From assembly GCA_900660155.1 (NCBI GenBank), contig CABFPE010000200.1, positions 1,050,570 to 1,114,569 on the forward strand: a DNA stretch of 64,000 bases. Reading direction: 5' to 3'. The position numbers and the translations under genes were made by a program. This stretch comes from Hofstenia miamia. Its lineage: Eukaryota > Xenacoelomorpha > Acoela > Hofsteniidae. The notes beneath the pieces were generated by a model that was not told the origin of the DNA, did no database searches, and saw only the letters and a list, made by a program, of their open reading frames with translations. Below are positions 48,701-59,600 of the stretch, one piece after another (the stretch's first letter is position 1; every line of letters starts with the position of its first letter).

Positions 48701-51700
48701 GTGAAGTTTTCTGGCATTTTAAATCAGTAGAAATGGCGCCTAACTTTGTTACTGTTCTTGAGTACTTCTTGAGTTTTGGGCATAGTGGATGTTCATCTGT
48801 CGACAGCATATCATCAAAATCATAATAATGTTTTTAGTTAATAAGAATAGATTGGATGAAGCTATTTCATGTGCTTCGTGGAATTTTCTGCCACTGTATT
48901 GCAGTCTGTTAGGGAGTTTCTGAAGTAAAACCTAAACTTTATTCTTTAGTTCTGGACGATCTGCGCACCCAAATTTGTCCATAGATATTTAAAAACTATC
49001 TTAGTTTAATGCTTCACACGTCTATAATAGCTTCATCATCTATGAAGTCCTCTTTTGTATAATGATAGTTATGTTGTCATGATCAACACACTTGTTACCT
49101 ATGAAGAGAACCTTATCAAAAATATTCAAAAGAAATATGTTAAATGGACTCATTGTACTTGAAATTATTTAACTGCTAACTTTTGTATCCATGAAAGACG
49201 AAAGTTTTATGAACCAGAACAATTGAGATGTTGTAAACAGCGCATAAATGAAAACCAATTCTTATCAGTTGAGAAGTATGATATTTGATTTTTAAGCTAA
49301 AAGCCAATCTTAAGGGTTTAAAAAGATTGTTAATAAGGATCAGATGAAGCAGTGGGAAATTCTAACCCATTTACAATTACCGTTCATACATCATAGCAAC
49401 TTTACCTTTGGGCATTGGTTGTTTTGAATCGGAAATTTTCTTTTCCGACCTTTGTTTGAATCATTGAAATTCTGCACAGATAAAAAGAGTGTCCGTCATT
49501 GCACGTGATACAGTTAATTCATTAGAAGAAAATGGTCTTTGTCAAGCGAAAACTTGTTTTGAAGTACTTATGGTCGCTGACTTTTATTTTCTCATTAGCT
49601 TTTATTCTCAATATTTATTTTCCCAATAGACTTCTTCAGTCTGAATAGATTAAAAAAAATTGGTTGATATTTTTGTATTTTTTGATGCATGAATGTTGTA
49701 ACTTATTGTATTTCTAGACTATATTTTATAAAAACTTGTCCACATTATTATACAATGTTGCGCTTTTCCTTCGTTTAACACGACATTAAGAAATAGTAGT
49801 TACTAGAAAATAGTGTAAATATTGATGATTTTCAAATCGATTAGCGTGTACATTATGATTAAATCGATTCCAAGATCACCCCCGTACAGAACACCAATTG
49901 ATAGAAGTGTTAAAATTTGCATTAACTAACCTTGGAAAGTTACTCCAATTTAATGGAGAGGGCTTCATAACTTATTGTGGTTTTACAATGTACAATGGGA
50001 TTGTCTTCTTTGATGTTTGTATCTCTTACTGTTATGAATGATACTTACTTAGTTACACGTGCGACCGAAGTGTTGTTTCTGCGTGATCGACATTTATACG
50101 AAATAATCAGACAATAATATTTAAATTTTATTAGCGGAGATTATTTATTTATTTTGCAGTATTATGAAGTTTGCTTCTCAATTTCCAACCGTTTTCATTG
50201 ATTAGAAAATTTTTTTGTGTTAATACGATTTTCATAAATTTCTTAGTTTCAATTAATTCTATTACACATGATGGGATAAACATTGATCAGTTATTTTGTT
50301 TCAGGTCCACCAAAAGTATAGCGTTTTGCTTGTAGAAAGCCAATTTTTGTCAACATTATTTTTAGAGGTTGTATGATGTAGATCGAGAAGAAGCCATCAA
50401 AATGTTAGATTTATCTGTACATACAGGGCACTGTTCAAAAGCTCTTATTGGTGAACCTTTGCGCTTGGTCTATTCACCTGTAGATACTGTATTATTTCGC
50501 GTAAGTAATATTTTTGTTATCATTGAAGAAATGTAGTAGATGTTAATTTGCAGTTTACTGGAGTTAATCTGAAAACCGAGGGTGTTACTAATATTTAGAA
50601 AATAATGTAATACGCATTGTTTACTTTCTTGTTTTTCAACGACTATACGTTATTCATATAAATTACAAATCAAATACCCCAGTGAACTTTCTCACGAAGA
50701 ATCTTGCAAAAAGGGTGGGCTTTTATATTCAATTTAAGAACCGGTTTTTTATAGCATGTTTCCGATTCATGAATTCAGTTATAATGGAATGAAATAAAGT
50801 GTTGTCATCCAAAAGGAATCGACGTTTTCTTAGAAAATTATGCCTGGGGAGGTTTATTCCTTTGGTTAGGTGCTTGAGGAACACGGCGAAATCACTCATC
50901 ATTCAGAGAGAATCCCAGAATAAATGTTGGAGCAAGATTTCCGAATGTACCTGATCTTTGGAACAACGAAAATGTCTAGAACGTATTGAATCGCTATCCG
51001 AAGACAATTAAAAAGTCTCGGCGTGTATATCTGTAAGAAAAAATTTGATGAGGAAGAACCTTATTCAGCTTACGAATAGATTACTCAAATGTGTAGGAGA
51101 ACAAAAAAACTCTTGCGACCCTTCAAAACCTACTCATTTAAATTGAAGTTTTTTATTGAGAAAAATAAAATTTAGCAAAATATATTTGAATAACGTTATG
51201 CATGCGCTTATTTAGTATTTTCATACAAGTTGTATGGACACAGATTTTTAGGAAATGCTGCTGTCTAAAGGTCCTTCTTTCCCTTCGCCCAAAAAAGTTA
51301 CTCCAACTCCCAAAGAAATTCCTAATAATACAGTAAGTTTTTGATTGGTTACCCATAAAGTCTGCCAATTTGAAAAATCATGTTATTTTAAATTCCACAA
51401 AGACGCATACAAGTGTATAATATGAATGTATTTAACAATAACAAAGAATAAATATAAAGTTTCAAGAACGAATCTCAGTCTGTTCGACTCAAATGTTCGA
51501 ATTGCTGACCTTCAACTGCCAGACAATCGTCGTAAATGCTCAGTCATCAAGCGGCACACCATTTGACAAAGATTGTAGTCGATTGCGAAAATCTCCGTTG
51601 TTATTGTGCTTTTCAACTCTTCGATGCTTCTTGGTTTCCTCCTGTAGACACGATCTTTCAAAAAGCCCCATAAGAAAAAGTCACATGGACTAACATCTGG

Positions 51701-51833
51701 AAATCTTGGTGGCCATTCGATGAAGCCGCAGCGGCCAATCCATCGTTCGCCAAACTTTTCATTTAACCATTCTCGCACCACTCTACCATAGTGGACCGGG
51801 GCGCCATCTTCCTGAAATTTTATTTCGTGGTGC

Positions 51834-51906
<73 letters not shown>

Positions 51907-54900
51907 ATGTATAAATATCAAAAACTTGCATTACATGTAAATTGACTTATTCTGCCATCAAGTCATGTTTCAAAGGGTCTGAAACATGTTCCTTTGTTTT
52001 GCTCTTCTATTCTTAGTATATCGTTATATTTTTGAATGAAAAGAATACTTGTTCAGTAGCACCATGACTTTTAGACTTCTGAAGGTTAGGGAACATTCCT
52101 TTGTTGGCATTTTTTAATTATAACATCAGCTTTTTCTTTGCCATCGTTTTTTAGAATATCAAGCATAGACATAGTACGTGGAGTGACAAAGTTTTTAAAA
52201 CAGCGGTCTCCCATTTCAGTCAAAATTTCTTAAGCATCTAAGACGTCTATGGCAGCGGAGGTTTCATTAAGTTCTCCATCATCTTTGTCATTATTTGGAG
52301 TTCTATATATATATATATATATATATANTCGGCCAAATGTTGCTGTTATTTATTCATTTGTTCCAGTCCAGTTAGTGTTATAGAAGTTCATGATGTGTTG
52401 TAAGATCGGCAGCAATCACATCGCCACTGGAAGTGCTAATTAGTTCTGCTCAGTGGCAGGTTTTTGTAAATATTTATTTTTGTTATCGCATCAATAAAAT
52501 TTTATTATTATCGACAATTTCCATTTTCTCTGCTCCTATATTCAGTTAGATTATGTGTAACTAAATCCTATCCGGAGAAGAAGGGGATTTATCCTCATGC
52601 ATTTTCACGCAGGTTACTCTGTAGATTCTGCATGGTGATATATTCTCTTTGAAGAAATTTAGTTTCTCAATTTCGTTCTAACATGATGACTGAATTAAAT
52701 TCCAGCTTCGGCAGAAATCGCCGTCTATATATATATATATATATTTACTCTTTACAATATTTTAACATTTAGAGCTTACTTCATGTACAAACCTTAGATT
52801 TATGGTAGCGCCTTTGTACACTTTTAAGGATACATTTTGTACACTTTTAAGAAACCTTTCTAAGCTTGTAAAAATTAAAAGTATTTAAAAATGAATTTAT
52901 TTTCGACGAAATTGCGTCTATTTAAAAAAAATACTATACTTACTTTCTGTACACTTAAATTTTATGGTGTACTCATTGTCTACAATTTATTACTATTAGT
53001 TCTAAATTCAAGAAAATCGTGTAAAAATTTATTTCAACAATAAGAACAAACAAGAATCCACATATAAAACTTAATTGTGCATTCAGATAAATTTTAACTT
53101 TTAAAAACTGGTAATTTATCTGAGTAGCATCATCATATATACAAGCATTATGCAAATACATACAATAGAATAAAACAATATATACAATAAATCTACAAGG
53201 CTAGGAATAAATTACTATACGTAAGGATTTCAAGTACGGGTTTTTGAATAATCATTGTTGTAGAATTTTAAAAACTGGTAATTTATCTGAGTAGCATCAT
53301 CATATATACAAGCATTATGCAAATACATACAATAGAATAAAACAATATATACAATAAATCTACAAGGCTAGGAATAAATTACTATACGTAAGGATTTCAA
53401 GTACGGGTTTTTGAATAATCATTGTTGTAGAATTTTAAAAACTGGTAATTTATCTGAGTAGCATCATCATATATACAAGCATTATGCAAATACATACAAT
53501 AGAATAAAACAATATATACAATAAATCTACAAGGCTAGGAATAAATTACTATACGTAAGGATTTCAAGTACGGGTTTTTGAATAATCATTGTTGTAGAAT
53601 TTTAAAAACTGGTAATTTATCTGAGTAGCATCATCATATATACAAGCATTATGCAAATACATACAATAGAATAAAACAATATATACAATAAATCTACAAG
53701 GCTAGGAATAAATTACTATACGTAAGGATTTCAAGTACGGGTTTTTGAATAATCATTGTTGTAGAATTTTAAAAACTGGTAATTTATCTGAGTAGCATCA
53801 TCATATATACAAGCATTATGCAAATACATACAATAGAATAAAACAATATATACAATAAATCTACAAGGCTAGGAATAAATTACTATACGTAAGGATTTCA
53901 AGTACGGGTTTTTGAATAATCATTGTTGTAGAATTTTGTATCCTAGCCATACTTTACCCGAGCTATACCTTTGCTTAAGAAAAATTTTAATGTGCTTCGT
54001 AAAAGCAATTTTTCAATGTTCATTATCTCTTTAGGTAATGAGTTCCAAGTTCGAATAGCAGAATTAATGCATGATTGTTTCAAAACTTTTTTCTACATGT
54101 AACTCAGATAAAGTGGTTTGATCTGGAATTCTGCTTACGAATAAAACCATACATTGAAATAATACTTTAAGGTGGTAATTTCTTAATGAATTTAGAAAAC
54201 GTGTTAAAATGATTAACTGTCGTAGGAAAAAGATATTTCTAGAAATATCGGGCTTATTTCTAGACGCACTTTTCTTTGAAAAATTAGGAAAATCCTCAAA
54301 TAGGTATATGTGCATCAACATACCATTCGAAGCGCGAATAAATTTAGCCTGTACCTTTGCAGTTTTACAATAAAGTGATTGCAAAATATTTCGAAACCTG
54401 ATTGCTGGGGATCTCAAAACTATCAATTCATTTAAAATTCATAATTAAATGGACATTATCTGCTAAACTGGATAAACATTCATTGAAGTTATATGAAAAG
54501 ACAATTCATAAAATTTCACAGCATTTATTTTCATATATAAGTGTAGTCAGTTGCAGCACAAATTAGATAAACTTTTCCCAAAATCCGTGCTTTCATGAAT
54601 TATTCAATTTGGAAGAAAACAAAGAAAAATTCTGTTATTTTTCAGGATTATTTCTAGGATTTCTGCGACTAGCTCGGGCTGTTCCTCGTAAAAAAATCTT
54701 GGTAGGCCGGTCTAACAATGACCCGCAATCCGACCCGACCTGGTTATCACACTGACACCCGACCCGACCCGATCCAACAAAGAATACTAGTATAGTACGC
54801 ACAAAATATTGTAAGATGAAAGCATAAACAAAAAGTTTTTATTTGCAAATCATTAATTTGCCTGCCTGTAACAGGCATTGGACTTATGTGGTTTATCTGC

Positions 54901-56608
54901 TGAAAATCTTTCTTGGTTTAAGCCTGTTCGATGTTGAATTTCAAAAGGCCAGAAGATATTTTATATTATAAAAAGAGACGTCCTTACGCGTTACTCATTT
55001 ACCTTAAGAAAAATCTTATGTATACTATATTCTTTCCATTCTAATGTAAGCCTCCTTTGTTTTCTATCCTCTAAGTGCTACATAACAGTGTTATAAAACT
55101 TCCAAAACAGTGTCTTGCTCTGGATTATTTTTAGATTTGATTACTACAAAAGGGTAAATCCCCTCAACATCAAAAGTGCTATATTGAAATCGAGCTTTGT
55201 ATCATTTTCTTTGTGTAATACTTATTTTCTAAGAAGCAATGAGTACGTCTTGTTTAATGCTATTGTAATTTCATTTATGCAATTTAAGTCTTTTACTACT
55301 ACTGCAATAAAGAATATGAAAACAACTAAAATCCTTTAAAATTTCAAATACTTAACTTCTTAAACTTTGCCTTAAATCTGGTTTTATTCTTTCACTCTAA
55401 CAATTACAATCGACGCATAATCCGACCCTTCGGGTGGACCCGTTTCCCACCCTGATATATATACATGAATGAGATTTAGTTAAGATAGTATGGGGTTGGT
55501 GCGTGCTCAAATGTCACAGACCACAATATGTAACTCATTAGATGCGCATTTCTATTTTTCACAACGTCTAAATGTTTTACTTATGATCTAAATTTTGAAA
55601 TATATCTCGTTTTATTTTTACGTTTTTAGCCTCCTTGGATTCCTTCATCTGTTAAGCAAAATTCTAGAATCAAACTAGATTATTGCGCAAAGAAAATCGC
55701 TGTGGGAATTTCCCATGTGTTCATACTTACATCCACCGATAAAATCCATGCTTATGCGCTTAAACCTCCACATCAATCACAAAAACATGAAAGATCATTG
55801 CTGGATGCAGTGTCATTTGAAGACGGCTCGTCTACAGTTGATCTGCCCTACAAATCTCTCAGTCAATTGCAGACCCTGGGTTCATCTCTTTACGTTCTTT
55901 CTAGAGGAGTTCTTTATGCATCTGGAGATGTGAGTTGTGTATTGTTTTCTACGTAAAGGTTTAAAAATGTGTATTCAAAACAAAGGTAATGATTAACAGC
56001 AATGTTTATTTTTCACTTTTTGTCATAAGATATATACTTTTAATATTGATCTTTATTGTAATTTTTATACTTAAGCAAATTTTAAGTATAATCACATTGT
56101 TAATTTAGGTGGGTTGGGTTTGAGGCCTCTTCTTTGCTGAAATTATATTTTCGGCCAAAATTGGTTGTCCATGTAAAATTTTCTCTCCGCTTGCCTTCTT
56201 CTTGTTTTGAAGTCACGTTCTTATTCGAAATGCTGGTCAGCTCGTAAACGACTTAATGAATTATTGCTACTTTATTGCTTTAACTTTATGACCGTCATTG
56301 AAAGGCACTTGTTGATTTATCCATGAAGCCTGATAAAGCAATTTCCACGCTCTAAATAGAGGGAAATTTTCTTGGACAATTTCTAAGCTGCTTGCTGTAG
56401 CAATAGGCAAAGTTGCTTCACATGACTTTTTTTCGAAGGTTGCTCAACCTGATTGTAGTTTAAGAAAGCAACTGTTCAAGAGTTGCGTAGACTTAATATT
56501 GTGATCTCAACAACTACCATACGCCTCACAGAAAATTGCGATGCTAGATTTTCACTTATCAGAAGAAATAGCTCTACACGCTTGCTTTGTCTGACATGAT
56601 AAAGTGAC

Positions 56609-56657
<49 letters not shown>

Positions 56658-59600
56658 TTGTTTTTCGTTTTTTTAATGCTTTGAGTGTAATAATTGATGC
56701 ATTGTACAGCGAAAAATATGAATAAAATATTATTATACATTCTGTTGAATTACATGAACATGTATGCAAGGATTCAGAGTGCGTTTGCCTACATTTCAAC
56801 ATTTTTAGGTGTTTAATCCGGAATCCTACAGGTCATTTTCGTCATTGCTTTCCCCTTCAAAGACTGATTACCAATTATATGACGACACGTACATTACTTC
56901 ACTTTGTGCGAACACCTATTCCAACTCAATTGTTTTGGCAGATAGAAACCTTATCATCTACATCGCATCCCTTTCACAGCAAGCCATCGTTGCATCCACA
57001 AAATTGGATTGTAAGTGTATTACCGTCTATATTACTGACGTTTTAATGTACTTATAATCTTCATATTTTTTCACTTACAATTATATGCTATTAAGTTACA
57101 CAAATGGCCTTAACTTCCAAACTCTTTCTAACATCTTTCATTTCTAAGCGCTTTCAATAAAAAACTTTTATTGCTTGAACACGCATAATTTTTAATTTTT
57201 TGCTTTTTTGTGATTGCTACCTCAATAATGCAAAAGTGGTTGCAAGCTTGATCATATTATAACTGAAATCTTTAATTCAATGTTGGTCTGAAGTGTTGAA
57301 TATACATGTAGGTGTATAACAACGCTGGTTGTTCCGAATTTGATATAATTTTCTCTAGTATCAAAATTGAACTTTCTTAAATAATTAGTTTTTAATTTTC
57401 TTCAATATTTTTGCAGGTAATCGGTATTCGCAAATTCAACGCTGGTCTAGTGAAAATTTTTAGCATTGGAAATAATTTACTGTTTGTGAAGAATAGAAAT
57501 GGATGGAAGAACTAATAAGTTGATTATGTTTATTAATTGGCATTTTCTTCGCCAAAGAGGAACTGTTTTCGCCTGTTTCTTTGTTTTTCCGTTTGTCAAC
57601 AGGATTTTTTAAAAATCAATTGATGGATCTTTTTGAAAAAAATATCCCAGATAGGCATTTACTTACATCCCATTAACTTTTCAAATTGATCCTGATTGAT
57701 CTCTAAGAGGTAGAGCCAATTTTATGTACTTCTAGTAGCAAATAACCATTCATAGCGCCGTATGTCAAACTAAGAGAATGTCTTATTTTTCACTAACCTC
57801 TTCAGTATTGATTTCTAAAAATTATTTTTCATGTAATTAATCGAAATATAAACTAGAAAAGAGAATGTAGTTTTGGAATTCAGAGTCTTAGTTTTTAAGA
57901 TATTGACCATTATTACTTGGATTTTTTAATTTTTTTATTGATTCCATTTGGGTAGCAGCTAATGCTCTTTCAGGCTTAACGAGTTCAACGGTTTTGACTA
58001 TCTACTATTATACTATAAAATAGAATGTTAATAGTTTGCAAAACGTTTCGACCAAAGGCTAAGAAACTTTGAGAGAACTAAACGTCAATTTAGAATCAAG
58101 AGCGATTGATTAATCCAAATTCATTCTGCATTTACAAAAAATTGTAATTTCAAATTTTAGGTTTTCCAGTGCAAATTGTTTCTTCAACTTTTTAAATCTA
58201 GTTTAGGTTATTTAATAAAAATAATAATAATAATATATTTCTTGTATATGCGTTCAAAAAGCTTATATATAATTCTAGTGAGCTACAATTAAGATCAGCT
58301 CTATGAATTCAAATCAGAAGGTTGTTCAGCGAATAAGAAGTGCTTCAGACTCTTTTTGAATAGAATAATGTTGCGTTCATTTCTAAAATGAGGTGGAAGA
58401 TGGTTAACACGCTTAGCACCACTATACGAGAAACTAATTTCATGATTACGGCCAAGAGATTTTGGAATAATTAAGGTTTTCCCATTTATTGTTCTTTTTG
58501 TTTCATCATTTAGCTTAAGTAACTCCCATTCCATTTCTTTGAGTTTAATAAATTGGAGTACTGACATGATAATATTTTCTTAGACCGAAGACAAATCTTG
58601 CAGAGTTATGTCATCGATAAATTGCTTTCTATTAACAGACCCAACCTTCTAATTGGCGACTTGGTGGTGATTTGACAAAGGGCATTAAAAACCATGAAAT
58701 CTGTTTTACTAGAATTTAACAATTGAGAAGCTGATGATAATCTTCTTTTGAGAGTAGTTATGATATCCAGTGCTTCATTATTAGCATTAATGATCCCATC
58801 CAAAGATGTGTGTGTAATCTCCGAACATTTTGTGTTGGATCCCTGCATCTGAGAGAAAATGATAGATGAATGCATTGTAAAGATAAATAAAATTGGACCA
58901 AGAATGGATCCTTGAGGTACGACATAAAGTGGTGCATTTACATTGGATTTAATTAAACCAGATTTATAATAATTATGTCTTTCAGAGATATATGATTTAA
59001 ACCAAATGTCGATCGGATGCCGCATTTGTACAATATATCTAGCAAAAGCTGATGTTCAACCAAATCAAAAGCTGTAATACTTGGCAATATGTTAATCATA
59101 ATAGTATAATATGATTTTATTAGTTTGAAAGGGATTAGATCAAGCCCACATTTTACAACCTACATAGAAGGCATTATGTTAAATATACTGATTCAGATAG
59201 AGGCGAAAAATGATCGAATCTACTAGAAAAATTGTATCCGCAATTTATGTTTTCGTAGTCGAAGGAATGTTTCGTTAATGAATCACAGAGAGATTTCTTC
59301 TGATATTCATAATAATTGCAAAATTCTTGAGTATAAATTGGATTATCGTTAAGTACCGTTATAGTGGGATCCTGTGTGCTCATAAATCGATATAACTTAC
59401 TCACATTTCCATTCATAGATTCGAATACTGACTTGAAATAAACTTTTTTTTCTTTTTTATGCTTATTACAATATCAGAACGCAAATTCGTATAGATGACC
59501 TTTGCTAACTGAGTTCGTATTCTAAAATATCGCTTTTATAAATAATCTTAATATTAGGTTTTAGCAATATTTATTTGTAACATCAAATTATACTATAATA

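Larger units (their letters stand above)
42851..50365 (+). other. 7.5-kb intron with transposon content
   Basis: It contains TA runs at about 43129-43149, 44162-44190 and 45742-45774, the internally deleted element at 44191-45041, an N at 45051, a small GGCCGGTAA hairpin at 45071-45090 and a foldback at 45969-46221. The open frames at 46903-47103 and 48613-48825 match nothing I know; the second is fairly protein-like. The rest has no recognised feature. Confidence 0.65.
50501..55629 (+). other. 5.1-kb intron with transposon content
   Basis: It holds a mariner-type fragment (51480-51838), long TA runs (51839-51906, about 52303-52327, 52726-52743), an N at 52328, a 167-bp array within a retroelement 3' region (53060-54430) and a CCCGA-rich patch near 54700-54780. 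The remainder shows nothing I can assign. Confidence 0.65.

Noticed and set aside
48613-48825. 70-codon frame reading EVWDWPTEDNERHYILLLYL as a host exon
   Set aside because: Protein-like in look, but no splice sites with a phase that fits the neighbouring exons, and no known family.
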